Shown: in pieces, positions 1 to 8,334 of the stretch | How the letters are laid out: each line of letters starts with the position of its first letter | How positions within the stretch are numbered: position 1 is the stretch's first letter | DNA from: Methylobacillus sp. | Lineage (GTDB): Bacteria; Pseudomonadota; Gammaproteobacteria; Burkholderiales; Methylophilaceae | Length of the DNA: 51,808 nucleotides | Assembly: GCA_031277395.1 (NCBI GenBank) | Contig: JAITML010000057.1 | Span: 1 to 51,808 of the forward strand | Reading direction: 5' to 3' | Notes under the pieces: generated by a model | What the model was told of the DNA's origin: nothing | Database searches by the model: none | The model's input: only the letters and a program-made list of their open reading frames with translations | Made by a program: the position numbers and the translations under genes

Positions 1-215
1 CGGGTGAAATCGAGGCCATCCGTAGTTACTGCGAAACCGATGTGGTCAATACCTGGCTTGTCTATCTGCGCTTCCAGCAAATGCGCGGGCTGCTCACTGC
101 CGCCGCATACCAGCGCGAACTCACGCTCGTGCGTGAATCACTGGCTGCAAATCCGGCAAAACATTGGCAAGAATTTCTGGCCGCCTGGTCTGACAACCAG
201 ACTGCCAAAGTCTAA
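1..215 (+). CDS. PolB-like 3'-5' exonuclease, C-terminal end (partial)
   Basis: An open frame (codons starting at base 3) enters from the left edge and stops with TAA at 213-215. The visible 70 residues contain an acidic YCETDVVNT segment followed by YLRFQQMRG. I recognise this as the C-terminal ExoIII-like end of the predicted 3'-5' exonucleases related to the PolB proofreading domain, in which the Asp is a metal ligand. The family lies next to rlmD in other betaproteobacteria, which fits the next gene. The N-terminal catalytic DxE motif is outside the window, so activity cannot be judged. The identification rests on a short stretch. Confidence 0.7.
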   Translation, partial: GEIEAIRSYCETDVVNTWLVYLRFQQMRGLLTAAAYQRELTLVRESLAANPAKHWQEFLAAWSDNQTAKV

Positions 216-293
216 ATAGCGCCGACGCCCGGCTTCGTTGTTGCGCCTTTTCGCCGGAGGAGCGCAAGCAATCTGCGGTAAAATTTCACCTCT

Positions 294-1598
294 ATGACCA
301 TCAAGCGCATACATATAGATTCACTCGATCAGGAAGGTCGAGGTGTTGGCCGTGTCGAAGGAAAAGTCATTTTTATTGACGGTGCGTTGACGGGTGAAAC
401 TGTCACTTATCGCACCACGCGCAGCAAACCCAGCTATGAAATCGGCAAGCTGGAAGAGATATTCAAGCCTTCATCCATGCGTGTCACGCCGCAATGCCCG
501 AATTTCAGCGTGTGCGGCGGATGCGCGATGCAGCATCTCGACGTGGCGGCGCAGGTGGCGGCCAAGCAGCGCATGCTGGAAGATGATTTGTGGCACATCG
601 GCCGTGTCAAGCCGGAAACCATGTTGCCGCCGATTGTCGGCCCGGCCTGGGGTTATCGACACAAGGCGCGATTGCGCGCGCGTTTCGTGCCGGCGAAAGG
701 GCGTGTGCTGGTTGGTTTCAATGAAAAGGCGAGCAGCTATGTAGCCGTAATGAATGAGTGCCATGTGCTGCCACCGCATCTGTCGGCGCTCATCGTGCCA
801 TTGCAGGAATTGCTCGCGACGCTCACGATCAGGGAGCGCGTTCCGCAGATTGAAGTCGCCATCGGCGAGCATGTCACGGTGCTGGTGTTTCGCATACTCG
901 AACCGCTCGCGCATGAGGACGAAGCGCCGATCCGCGAGTTCGCCGACCAGCATCAGGTACAAATCTGGATGCAGAGCAAAGGCCCGGAAACTGCTACGCC
1001 GTTTCATCCATTGGACATGCCTGGCCTCAGCTACACGCTGCCCGAATTCAATCTGATCTATTCCTTCATGCCGACCGAGTTCACGCAGGTCAACCCGCAC
1101 ATCAATCGCGTGCTTGTGCGTCGCGCGATGCGCATGCTGGATGCGAAACCGGGCGAGCGCATCGCCGATTTTTTTTGCGGACTCGGCAATTTCACGCTGC
1201 CCATCGCGCGTATGGGCGCAGCCGTGCTGGGTCTGGAAGGTGCGGCTGCGCTGGTATCCCGCGCGAAAGAGAGCGCCGAAATCAACGGCCTCGCGCATGT
1301 GGCCGAATTTCGCCAGGCTGACCTGTTCGAAAAAACCGCCGAAAGTTTGGCCGCGTTCGGGCATTTCGACAAATGGCTGATAGACCCGCCGCGCGACGGC
1401 GCCATGGAATTGATAAAAGCGATTGAGGATAAAACCGCACCGCAACGCATCGTTTATGTCTCCTGCAACCCCGCCACGCTCGCGCGCGACGCGGGCATGC
1501 TGATGCAGGTTAAAGGTTATCGCATGGTAGCGGCGGGCGTGGTCAACATGTTTCCGCATACGGCGCATGTGGAATCCATTGCGATGTTCGAAAAATGA
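294..1598 (+). CDS. rlmD: 23S rRNA (uracil-1939-C5)-methyltransferase RlmD
   Basis: SAM-dependent enzyme that methylates C5 of U1939 in 23S rRNA. The 434 residues have the full family architecture. An N-terminal TRAM-type RNA-binding domain (about 1-60) comes first. A [4Fe-4S] site follows with Cys68, Cys74 and Cys77 ([10 protein letters not shown]) and a fourth Cys156. The C-terminal Rossmann methyltransferase carries the SAM loop DFFCGLGNF, a DPPR motif, and the nucleophilic Cys391 in [11 protein letters not shown]. The length is normal. No strong Shine-Dalgarno precedes the ATG at 294, but the TRAM domain begins there. Paralogues RlmC and TrmA are less likely because the Fe-S cysteine pattern and TRAM domain are both present. 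Confidence 0.95.
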   Translation: MTIKRIHIDSLDQEGRGVGRVEGKVIFIDGALTGETVTYRTTRSKPSYEIGKLEEIFKPSSMRVTPQCPNFSVCGGCAMQHLDVAAQVAAKQRMLEDDLWHIGRVKPETMLPPIVGPAWGYRHKARLRARFVPAKGRVLVGFNEKASSYVAVMNECHVLPPHLSALIVPLQELLATLTIRERVPQIEVAIGEHVTVLVFRILEPLAHEDEAPIREFADQHQVQIWMQSKGPETATPFHPLDMPGLSYTLPEFNLIYSFMPTEFTQVNPHINRVLVRRAMRMLDAKPGERIADFFCGLGNFTLPIARMGAAVLGLEGAAALVSRAKESAEINGLAHVAEFRQADLFEKTAESLAAFGHFDKWLIDPPRDGAMELIKAIEDKTAPQRIVYVSCNPATLARDAGMLMQVKGYRMVAAGVVNMFPHTAHVESIAMFEK

Positions 1599-1626
1599 TG
1601 AGGTTGTTGTTGGACAGATTTCTCAA

Positions 1627-1855
1627 GCTTCCCCTCTCCCTTTGTGGGAGAGGGGCAGGGGAGAGGGGGATAAAAACTGTTTGTCCGGAATTTGTCTCGA
1701 AAGATGAGCGCATATCCCACCAAAACAACCTTGCACTGGTCGGGTCTCGCCCCGACAGCCCCCGTCTTGACTGCGCTGCTCGGCGCGGCAGAAGGGAAGA
1801 AAAGCAAATCCCTCTCCCCATCTTCGGTTCTCTCGTTTTGCTTTCCTGCAAGAGA
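1627..1855 (+). repeat. Composite dispersed repeat, copy A
   Basis: Non-coding block with three parts. A CTCTCCC...GGGAGAGGGG palindromic unit lies at about 1629-1670. A small hairpin GTCGGG-tctcg-CCCGAC lies within 1738-1757. A segment beginning CTGCGCTGCTCGGCGCG and ending AAAAGCAAA lies at 1771-1808. The same three parts in the same order recur around 4188-4666 (copy B). The block fills the space between rlmD and the signal peptide of the ABC binding protein. An open frame runs through it in phase with that gene, but its translation is not protein-like. Confidence 0.8.
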
Positions 1856-3313
1856 AAAGAGATAAAGAGGGTATGTGCGAGGTTCTCGGTTTTTTTAGCT
1901 GTTTTATTTTTCGCTACCGCATGCAGCAAACCTGTGGAGCGCGCCGACATCTATTTCGCCGTCGCGCAAGCGCCTGTTACGCTGGATCCGCGTTATGCCA
2001 CGGATGCGGCTTCGGCGCGGGTTAATCGTTTGATCTATTGGTCGCTGGTTGATTTCGACGCGCACTTCCGGCCTGTGCCTGCGTTGGCGACGTGGACGTG
2101 CGCGGACGACACGCATTGCCGGTTTATCCTGGGTGAACGCGGGCGGCAATTCCATGACGGCACGCGTTTGACGGCGCAGGATGTGGCGGCGACTTACAAC
2201 TCGTTGCGCGCGCTCAAAAACTCGCCGTTGGCGGCGGAGTTTGCGAATGTTTCAGAGGTGCGAGCCGTCGATGAAAACACCGTCGATTTCACGTTGAAAG
2301 CTGCGGACGACCAGTTTCCGGCGCGGCTTGTCATTGGTATTTTGCCTGCCGGATTGATCGCGAAAAATCACGATTTCGCGCGGCATCCGGTTGGCAGCGG
2401 CGCGTTGAAATTTGCCGCATGGAATCGCGCGCTCACGCTGGAGCGCGTCGCGGATCGCCAGCGTATCGTGCTCGAAGAAGTGCGTGATCCCACGGTGCGC
2501 GTGTTGAAATTGCTGCGCGGCGAAGCGGATTTGTTGCAGGGAGATCTTCCGCCGGAGCTGGTGACGGAGCTGAAAACGCAATCCGGAATCAACGTTCTGG
2601 AATCGCCCGGTACCAACTATTCCTATCTCGGCTTCAACATGCAAGACCCTGTGCTGCGCGATGTGAATGTGCGTCGCGCGGTGACGCTTGCAATTGATCG
2701 CGAGGCGATTGTGCGGCAGGTGCTGGTCGGCGGCAGTCGCGCCGCGACGGCGATTTTGCCGCCCGAGCATTGGGCGGGTAACGCCACACTCAAACCTGCG
2801 CCCTACGAACCGGAAATCGCCCGCGCGATGCTGGTACGGGCGGGCGTGAAATTGCCGCTGCATCTTGTTTACAAAACTTCCACCGATGCGCAGCGCGTAC
2901 GGCTCGCGACGATTATGCAGGCGCAAATGCAGCCTGCCGGCATAGAACTGGAAATCCGCAGTCTGGATTGGGGCACGTTCTACGACGATGTCAAACATGG
3001 TAAATTCCAACTCTACGGCCTGACCTGGGTGGGCATCAAAACGCCCGACATTTACCGTTTTGCATTTCGCAGCGATCACGCGCCGCCGGTCGGCAGCAAT
3101 CGCGGACATTTGCAGGATGCGGAACTGGATGCGCTGATCGACCAGCAGGATTGGCAGGCGGTGACGGCGCGCGTGGATGCGCTGCTGCCATATGCGCCGC
3201 TGTGGTATGAAGGCCAGTTCGCGGCGATGCGTCGCAATGTGACGGATTACGCGCCCGCACCCGACGGCAATTGGGACGCGCTGGTAACCATCAAAAAAAG
3301 GAGTGAGCAATGA
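1838..3313 (+). CDS. Peptide ABC transporter substrate-binding lipoprotein (SBP family 5)
   Basis: Periplasmic binding protein of the DppA/OppA family (SBP_bac_5), the capture component of a dipeptide/oligopeptide importer. Family hallmarks include TLDPRYATD near the mature N terminus, DGTRLTAQDVAATYNSL, and YLGFN followed by VRRAVTLAIDREAI. A lipoprotein-like signal with basic n-region and a hydrophobic stretch ends in ATAC-S. The start is doubtful. The frame stays open back to 1595, but that part is repeat DNA. No ATG lies between the repeat and the signal peptide, and the TTG at 1838 gives a sensible signal sequence, so I chose it. The mature protein is about 465 residues, slightly short for the family. 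The cognate permeases lie 1.4 kb downstream. Confidence 0.85.
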   Translation: MLSCKRKEIKRVCARFSVFLAVLFFATACSKPVERADIYFAVAQAPVTLDPRYATDAASARVNRLIYWSLVDFDAHFRPVPALATWTCADDTHCRFILGERGRQFHDGTRLTAQDVAATYNSLRALKNSPLAAEFANVSEVRAVDENTVDFTLKAADDQFPARLVIGILPAGLIAKNHDFARHPVGSGALKFAAWNRALTLERVADRQRIVLEEVRDPTVRVLKLLRGEADLLQGDLPPELVTELKTQSGINVLESPGTNYSYLGFNMQDPVLRDVNVRRAVTLAIDREAIVRQVLVGGSRAATAILPPEHWAGNATLKPAPYEPEIARAMLVRAGVKLPLHLVYKTSTDAQRVRLATIMQAQMQPAGIELEIRSLDWGTFYDDVKHGKFQLYGLTWVGIKTPDIYRFAFRSDHAPPVGSNRGHLQDAELDALIDQQDWQAVTARVDALLPYAPLWYEGQFAAMRRNVTDYAPAPDGNWDALVTIKKRSEQ

Positions 3314-3684
3314 TCAAGATCAACCACATGATGCACACCGGGCTCATCGTGAAAGACCTCGCGCGCTCGCGCAAATTTTACGAGGATTTGCTCGGCTTCA
3401 AACCCAATCCCAACCGCCCCGATTTCGGCTTTCCGGGTGTGTGGTACGACATCGGCGCCAATCAGGTTCATCTCATGGTCGTGCCCAATCCTTATGAAAA
3501 CATACAGCGCCCCGAACACGGCGGACGCGATACGCACATCGCATTTTCCGTGGATGATGTCGCTCCCGTGCGCGCCGCGCTGGACGCCGCCGGCGTGCCC
3601 TATACCATGAGCCGTTCCGGTCGCGCCGCGCTGTTCTGCCGCGACCCGGATGGCAATGCGTTTGAGTTTTCTGCAGTCAAATAA
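3310..3684 (+). CDS. VOC (glyoxalase/dioxygenase) family protein
   Basis: A 124-residue single-module vicinal-oxygen-chelate protein, the fold shared by glyoxalase I, fosfomycin-resistance proteins and extradiol dioxygenases. Typical features are an early HTGLIVKDLARSRKFYEDLLG segment (metal-ligand His and the first beta-alpha-beta), VHLMVVP in the middle, HIAFSVDDV, and the terminal RDPDGNAFEF with the last acidic ligand. Its ATG overlaps the stop of the binding-protein gene by 4 bases, so it is probably translated with it. Substrate cannot be predicted from the fold. Confidence 0.88.
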   Translation: MIKINHMMHTGLIVKDLARSRKFYEDLLGFKPNPNRPDFGFPGVWYDIGANQVHLMVVPNPYENIQRPEHGGRDTHIAFSVDDVAPVRAALDAAGVPYTMSRSGRAALFCRDPDGNAFEFSAVK

Positions 3685-4162
3685 TTTGCGAATTGAAATT
3701 TCCATCACCGAACAAAAACTGCGCCTGCTGGACGAGGCGGGCGCAGTGCTGGCCGAGTATGCAGTTTCCACCGCAAAGAATGGTGTCGGCGAACGAAAAA
3801 ACAGCGGCTGCACGCCGCGTGGAAAACACATTATTCGTGCCAAAATAGGTGCAGGTGAACCGGTCGGCAGCGTGTTCATCGGTCGTCGCTCCACAGGCGA
3901 AATCTGGTCGCGGCAACTCGCCGCAGAAAACCCCGAACGCGATTTCATTCTTACGCGCATCTTGTGGCTGTCCGGTTGCGAAGTCGGTGTGAACCGGCTC
4001 GGCGACGTGGATACCATGCAACGCTACATTTACATCCACGGCACGCCTGATACCGAACCCGTGGGAGTCGCGTGTTCGCATGGCTGCGTGCGCATGAGAA
4101 ACGCCGATGTGCTTGAGTTGTTTGAGCGTGTCGCTGTCGGAACGCCGGTGGTGATACGTTGA
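3650..4162 (+). CDS. L,D-transpeptidase (YkuD family)
   Basis: YkuD/ErfK-type catalytic domain, the enzyme class that makes 3-3 cross-links in peptidoglycan or attaches lipoproteins to it. The signature HGTPD, then SHGCVRMRN with the nucleophilic Cys, lies near the C terminus (about residues 127-150). PRGKHIIRAKIG is the usual strand leading into the active site. I see no signal peptide or lipoprotein signal, which is odd for a periplasmic enzyme. The ATG at 3650 overlaps the VOC gene by 35 bases in another frame. ATG 3656 or TTG 3686 are alternative starts. Its place inside a peptide-importer cluster and near nagZ suggests a murein link. Confidence 0.88.
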   Translation: MAMRLSFLQSNNLRIEISITEQKLRLLDEAGAVLAEYAVSTAKNGVGERKNSGCTPRGKHIIRAKIGAGEPVGSVFIGRRSTGEIWSRQLAAENPERDFILTRILWLSGCEVGVNRLGDVDTMQRYIYIHGTPDTEPVGVACSHGCVRMRNADVLELFERVAVGTPVVIR

Positions 4163-4742
4163 ATATATTTAAGAGATCGTTACAAAAGCCCCTCGCCCCT
4201 TGCGGGAGAGGGGATGGGGAGAGGGGGCGGCATGCACAGCATGGCAAAGCGGCCGGGAAAGATGTTTGTTTCGGTCGGGACTCGCCCCGACAGGCGAGGT
4301 ACTTTCTTTTGCTTGCCCACGGAGCTTCTGCACGAATCTCTCGCGGCAGTCGCATCCCGGATTTGTGCGGTCTGCCGCGTTGCAAATGCTCGCAATACAT
4401 CAAGTATTGCTGCGCTTTGCGCCTTGCATCCCATCCCGAATCCGGGCGCGCCTGCTCGCTCAGACTCGTGCAGAAGCTCCCGAAAGAACCCAAAGAAAAA
4501 GGCACCCTCTGCCGCGGTGCTGCGTACTTCCTTGCGCTGCTCGCCAATCCGGGCGTCTCGCAAGAACTCGCCTTGGCGTTGCCAAGGCCAAGGCTCAAAC
4601 AGTTGCGAGCCGAAATCCCCCGGATCGGCTGCGCTGCTCAGCGCGACAGCAAGGGAAAAAGAGCAAACCTCTTATCCGGCACCTTGATTCGCTCTCTCTG
4701 CCTCCTTGCACATCGAAGGGGAGGGATTACACAAAATTCACC
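4163..4742. repeat. Composite dispersed repeat, copy B, with nested palindrome
   Basis: A 580-base gap without a credible gene, although frames stay open because of its composition. In order it holds a CTCTCCC-type palindromic unit (about 4188-4229) and a GTCGGG/CCCGAC hairpin (4273-4293). Next come a pyrimidine-rich TTTCTTTTGCTTGCCC stretch, a nested palindrome (4321-4480) and an A-rich AAAGAACCCAAAGAAAAAGG stretch. A segment rich in GCTGC/GCGC follows, ending with CTGCGCTGCTCAGCGCG (about 4629-4666). Similar long repeats that yield spurious ORFs are common in betaproteobacterial genomes. It sits directly before the first permease gene. Confidence 0.85.
4321..4480. repeat. 160-bp palindromic (MITE-like) element
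   Basis: Ends are a perfect 15-base inverted repeat: GGAGCTTCTGCACGA at 4321-4335 and its reverse complement at 4466-4480. Further matched arms share the same centre near 4401: CCCGGATT 4356-4363 with AATCCGGG 4439-4446, GCAAA 4382-4386 with TTTGC 4416-4420, and GCAATAC 4392-4398 with GTATTGC 4404-4410 around ATCAA. The common centre makes chance very unlikely. It interrupts the larger repeat between its pyrimidine-rich and A-rich parts. No transposase is present, so a non-autonomous element or structured REP-type repeat is the likely class. A target-site duplication is not clear. Confidence 0.75.
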
Positions 4743-5657
4743 ATGCTGCTCAAACGTCTGTTCGGCATAATTCCCGTGGTGTTTGGTGTGCTGTTGCTCA
4801 CCTTTCTGCTCTCGCATCTCATTCCCGGCGACCCGGTGGAGGTGATGCTGGGCGAATCCGCGACCGCTGCTGATCGCAGCGCGTTGCGTGCCGAACTGGG
4901 GCTGGATCAGCCATTGCCGATACAGTTTGTCCGCTATCTGGGCAAGCTCGCGCAGGGCGATTTCGGCGCTTCCATCCATAGCCACGAGGCCATTTCGCAT
5001 TTGCTCGCGCAGCGCATACCCGCGACGGCGCAGCTTGCGTTGTTGTCGCTGGCGATTGCAATCATGGTTGGACTGCCGCTCGGCATCATCGCCGCGTTGC
5101 GCTATCGGCGCTGGCCGGATAGTCTCGCCACCGTGTCCGCGCTTGCGTTTGCGGCGATGCCGAATTTCTGGCTGGGGCCTTTGCTGATGCTGGTGTTCGC
5201 GCTGTGGCTGGGCTGGGTGCCGGTAAGCGGCATGGAAAGCAGATTATCCATCGTGTTGCCCGCGCTCACGCTTGCGAGCGGACTCGCGGCCATACTTACG
5301 CGCATGACGCGCGCGAGCATGCTGGAAGTGTTGAATGAGGATTTTGTGCGCACCGCGCGCGCCAAGGGTTTGCCGGAGCGCACGGTGATTTTGCGCCATG
5401 CGCTCAAGGCCGCACTGCTGCCGGTGGTGACAGTGGTCGGTCTGCAACTCGGTTCATTGCTCGCGGGTACGGTGATTACCGAAACGGTGTTCGGCTGGGA
5501 AGGGTTGGGGCGCTTACTCGTGGAATCCATTGAAAAACGCGATTATCCCGTGTTGCAGGCGTGCGTTCTGGTGATTGCGCTGACCTATGTGGTCGTCAAT
5601 CTGCTGACTGATCTCGTTTATGCGCGGCTGGATCCGCGTGTGCGGTTCTCCTCATGA
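4743..5657 (+). CDS. Peptide ABC transporter permease, DppB/OppB family
   Basis: Inner-membrane subunit of a dipeptide/oligopeptide importer, 304 residues with six predicted membrane spans. It has the DppB-type N terminus (MLLKRLFGIIPVVFGVLLL then SHLIPGDPVE), the large periplasmic loop with LGLDQPLPIQFVRYLG, and the EAA cytoplasmic loop DFVRTARAKGLPERTVILRHALK that docks the ATPase. The C terminus VLVIALTYVVVNLLTDLVYARLDPR is standard. The ATG at 4743 starts the hydrophobic first span directly. The longer open frame upstream is repeat DNA. Overlaps the next permease by 4 bases. No ATPase gene follows. Confidence 0.93.
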   Translation: MLLKRLFGIIPVVFGVLLLTFLLSHLIPGDPVEVMLGESATAADRSALRAELGLDQPLPIQFVRYLGKLAQGDFGASIHSHEAISHLLAQRIPATAQLALLSLAIAIMVGLPLGIIAALRYRRWPDSLATVSALAFAAMPNFWLGPLLMLVFALWLGWVPVSGMESRLSIVLPALTLASGLAAILTRMTRASMLEVLNEDFVRTARAKGLPERTVILRHALKAALLPVVTVVGLQLGSLLAGTVITETVFGWEGLGRLLVESIEKRDYPVLQACVLVIALTYVVVNLLTDLVYARLDPRVRFSS

Positions 5658-6439
5658 AAAAGTGGCCGCAAGTCGTACTGCTGTTCTGGTGCGCGATGGC
5701 TGTGATCGCGCCCTGGCTGGGTTTTCAGCCGGACGCGATTGATCTCGCGCATATCCTCAATGCGCCATCTTTGACTTTTTTATTGGGCACGGATGATCTG
5801 GGACGCGATATTCTCGCGCGTTTGATTGCGGGCGCGGGCGTATCGCTCACGGTGGCGGGCGTGGTCACGCTGGTGACATTTACGGCCGGCACCACACTCG
5901 GCCTTGTCGCCGGGTATTACGGCGGTTGGGTGGATCGTGTGCTCATGCACGTCACGGATGTGTTTCTTGCCTTCCCTGGTATTTTGCTTGCGATTGCTTT
6001 TGCCGCAGTGCTGGGCGCGGGCGTGGATAACCTTGTGCTCGCGTTGTGTCTGACTTCGTGGGTGGGCTATGCGCGACTCACGCGCGCGCAGGCGCTTTCA
6101 TTGCGCGGACGCCAGCATGTGCAAGCCGCGCAGACGCTGGGCGCATCCACGCCGCGCATACTGCTGCGTCATGTATTGCCGATGCTCGCGCCCGCCTTGC
6201 TGGTCGAAGCCACGTTCAGCATTGCGAGTTTGATTATTGCGGAAGCCAGTCTGTCCTTCCTCGGCCTCGGCATCCAGCCGCCACATGCTTCCTGGGGCGC
6301 GATGCTGCGCGACGGTGTGCGTTATCTGCTGGTCACGCCGCATTACGTGCTTGCGGTGGGCGTGAGTTTGATGTCGCTGGTGTTGGCGGTCAACGTGCTG
6401 GGCGATACACTGCGTGATAATTTTGACGTGAAAAGGTAG
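5654..6439 (+). CDS. Peptide ABC transporter permease, DppC/OppC family
   Basis: Second membrane subunit of the importer, 261 residues. It carries the DppC signature [23 protein letters not shown], followed by five to six spans. The EAA loop [27 protein letters not shown] and the C-terminal [18 protein letters not shown] are typical. The start ATG overlaps the stop of the DppB-type gene (ATGA), which implies coupled translation. It is shorter than most DppC proteins because the N-terminal cytoplasmic tail is minimal. nagZ begins 7 bases after the stop, so the three genes are probably one transcript. Confidence 0.92.
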   Translation: MKKWPQVVLLFWCAMAVIAPWLGFQPDAIDLAHILNAPSLTFLLGTDDLGRDILARLIAGAGVSLTVAGVVTLVTFTAGTTLGLVAGYYGGWVDRVLMHVTDVFLAFPGILLAIAFAAVLGAGVDNLVLALCLTSWVGYARLTRAQALSLRGRQHVQAAQTLGASTPRILLRHVLPMLAPALLVEATFSIASLIIAEASLSFLGLGIQPPHASWGAMLRDGVRYLLVTPHYVLAVGVSLMSLVLAVNVLGDTLRDNFDVKR

Positions 6440-6446
6440 TACAACC

Positions 6447-7499
6447 ATGACGCTCGGCCCGATCATGCTGGACATCGAAGGCACCGAACTCAACGCGGAC
6501 GATGTTCGTCGCCTGCAACACCCGCTTGTGGGCGGCATCATCCTGTTCACGCGCAATTATCAGTCGCCCGAGCAACTCAAGGCGTTGACGGCGGCCATCC
6601 ACAAGGTGCGCCAGCCGCCGCTGCTGATCGCGGTCGATCACGAAGGCGGCCGCGTACAGCGTTTCCGCGAAGGCTTTACGCGCATTCCGCCCATGCGCGA
6701 ATTTGGCAGAATATGGGATAACAATCCGCGCAAAGCGCGCCAGTTGACGGAAGACGCGGGCTGGGTACTCGCAGCAGAACTGCGCGCGCATGGCGTGGAT
6801 TTCAGTTTCACACCGGTGCTGGACATTGACTACGGCAACAGCAGCGTGATCGGCGATCGCGCGTTCCACCGCAACCCGCAAGCCATCGCCGAACTTGCGG
6901 ACGCGCTCATGCGCGGTCTGCGCAAAGGCGGCATGGCCGCAGTTGGCAAGCATTTCCCCGGACACGGTTTTGTCGCCGCCGATTCGCATGTCGCAATCCC
7001 GGTTGATGAGCGTGAATTCGATCGTATCGCCGAAGAAGACATGCAGCCTTTCCGCCGCATGATAGATGACGGCCTTGCCGCCATCATGCCTGCGCATGTG
7101 ATCTATCCGCAGGTGGACGATAAACCGGCAGGCTTTTCCGGGCGCTGGCTGCAAAAAGTGCTGCGCCAGCGGCTGGAATTCAACGGCGTGATTTTCAGCG
7201 ACGACCTCGCGATGGAAGGCGCGGTTGTCGCAGGCAACGTGACGCAACGCGCGCTCGCGGCGCTCAATGCCGGATGCGACATGGCGCTTCTGTGCAACCG
7301 CCCCGATCTTGCGGATGAATTGCTGGTCAAACTTGAATGGAACATCTCCGCCGTCAGCCTCGCGCGTCTTGCGCGCATGCACGGCAAACAACATCCTGCC
7401 ACCATGGTCGCGCTGCATGAAAACGTGGAATATGTGCGTGCATTGCGCGCGCTTGCTGAAATCGGCGTTACGGAAGGGTCGCTCAAGTTTGTGACATGA
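6447..7499 (+). CDS. nagZ: Beta-N-acetylhexosaminidase NagZ
   Basis: Cytosolic GH3 glycosidase that removes GlcNAc from GlcNAc-1,6-anhydroMurNAc (peptides) during peptidoglycan recycling. Visible landmarks are [12 protein letters not shown] at the N terminus, [13 protein letters not shown], and the NagZ-specific [14 protein letters not shown] loop with the catalytic Asp-His dyad. The nucleophile is the Asp in [11 protein letters not shown]. The 350-residue length is normal for single-domain proteobacterial NagZ. It follows the peptide importer at 7 bases, which makes import of murein peptides a reasonable, untested guess for that transporter. Confidence 0.95.
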   Translation: MTLGPIMLDIEGTELNADDVRRLQHPLVGGIILFTRNYQSPEQLKALTAAIHKVRQPPLLIAVDHEGGRVQRFREGFTRIPPMREFGRIWDNNPRKARQLTEDAGWVLAAELRAHGVDFSFTPVLDIDYGNSSVIGDRAFHRNPQAIAELADALMRGLRKGGMAAVGKHFPGHGFVAADSHVAIPVDEREFDRIAEEDMQPFRRMIDDGLAAIMPAHVIYPQVDDKPAGFSGRWLQKVLRQRLEFNGVIFSDDLAMEGAVVAGNVTQRALAALNAGCDMALLCNRPDLADELLVKLEWNISAVSLARLARMHGKQHPATMVALHENVEYVRALRALAEIGVTEGSLKFVT

Positions 7500-7512
7500 A
7501 CAGACCGCCGGC

Positions 7513-7557
7513 CTTGAAACTTCTTCCGCCTTGCGCTAGTCTTACCCGAAGTTTCAA
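7513..7557 (+). promoter_or_regulatory. Inverted repeat and candidate promoter before the BI-1 gene
   Basis: TTGAAACTTC at 7514-7523 is mirrored by GAAGTTTCAA at 7548-7557, a perfect 10-base inverted repeat with a 24-base spacer. TTGAAA (7514-7519) is 5/6 to a -35 box and has TAGTCT at 7537-7542 after 17 bases, a weak -10. A Shine-Dalgarno GAGGT lies at 7564-7568 before the ATG at 7579. The inverted repeat could be an operator or an mRNA stem. Promoter assignment is tentative. Confidence 0.35.
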
Positions 7558-7578
7558 CCACATGAGGTTTTAATCGAT

Positions 7579-8268
7579 ATGCAACCTGACTATCAAACTG
7601 TCAATCCCGCCAATGTAGACGTTTCCATTCAGAACCGCGTGCTGCGCAACACCTATATGTTGCTGGGCATCACGATGGTGCCGACCATACTCGGCGCGCT
7701 GATTGGCACTCACATGGACTTTTCCTGGGCGATGGGAAGCCGCTGGCTGTTCCCGTTGGTCTTTCTGGGTGTGGCATGGGGTTTGATTTTTGCCATTAAC
7801 GCTACCCGCAATTCCCCGGTAAGCGTGGTTCTGTTACTGGCTCTGACCGGATTCATGGGCTGGGCGCTTGGCCCCATATTGACGTTCGCGCTGCATTTGG
7901 CGAACGGTACCGAAATCATCATGCTCGCCGCGGGCGGCACCGGCATCATTTTCCTCACGCTGGCCGGTATCGCAACCACGAGCAAGCGCGATTTCAGCTT
8001 TATGGGCAAGTTCCTGTTCGTGGGGCTGATTCTGGTGTTTGCCGCGATGATCGCGAATATTTTCCTGCAAATTCCGATGTTCTCGCTGGCGATTTCCGGT
8101 GTGGCCATATTGCTGTTTTCCGGCTATATCCTGTATGACGTGAGCCGCATCGTTCATGGCGGCGAAACCAACTATGTGATGGCGACGCTGAGCCTCTATC
8201 TGGATATCTACAACCTGTTCGTTCACCTGCTGAACATTCTCATGGCTGTGCTGGGTGATCGCAGATAA
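7579..8268 (+). CDS. Bax inhibitor-1/YccA family membrane protein
   Basis: Seven-span membrane protein of the BI-1 (UPF0005, YbhL/YccA) family, 229 residues. Members act as pH-sensitive calcium-leak or stress proteins. E. coli YccA binds and inhibits the FtsH protease. Evidence is the succession of hydrophobic spans from residue 28 and the family motifs GWALGPILTF, TSKRDFSFMGKFLFVG, and the C-terminal YILYDVSRIVHGGETNYVMATLSLYLDIYNLF with its conserved Asp residues in the last spans. Starts at ATG 7579 behind GAGGT. A bidirectional terminator follows 18 bases after the stop. Confidence 0.93.
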   Translation: MQPDYQTVNPANVDVSIQNRVLRNTYMLLGITMVPTILGALIGTHMDFSWAMGSRWLFPLVFLGVAWGLIFAINATRNSPVSVVLLLALTGFMGWALGPILTFALHLANGTEIIMLAAGGTGIIFLTLAGIATTSKRDFSFMGKFLFVGLILVFAAMIANIFLQIPMFSLAISGVAILLFSGYILYDVSRIVHGGETNYVMATLSLYLDIYNLFVHLLNILMAVLGDRR

Positions 8269-8286
8269 TCCGCAGTTGCTGCAAAC

Positions 8287-8312
8287 AAAACCCGCCGTGA
8301 GGCGGGTTTTTT
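8287..8312. terminator. Bidirectional rho-independent terminator
   Basis: AAAACCCGCC-GTGA-GGCGGGTTTT followed by further T residues: a 10-base-pair stem with A-run on one side and T-run on the other. It lies between the convergent BI-1 gene (+) and the Pat-like gene (-), so it can serve both. Confidence 0.92.
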
Positions 8313-8334
8313 ATTGGCTGGATTTTATCGGGCA

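Noticed and set aside
471-1568. Long minus-strand open frame antisense to rlmD
   Set aside because: Composition-driven; Arg/His-rich translation without family motifs, while rlmD is complete on the other strand.
4159-4770. Several overlapping open frames in all directions between the L,D-transpeptidase and permease genes
   Set aside because: They are translations of the dispersed repeat and nested palindrome; the permease begins at 4743.
7513-7542. Possible heat-shock (sigma-32) promoter starting CTTGAAAC before the BI-1 gene
   Set aside because: The required CCCCAT-type -10 element is absent at the right spacing.
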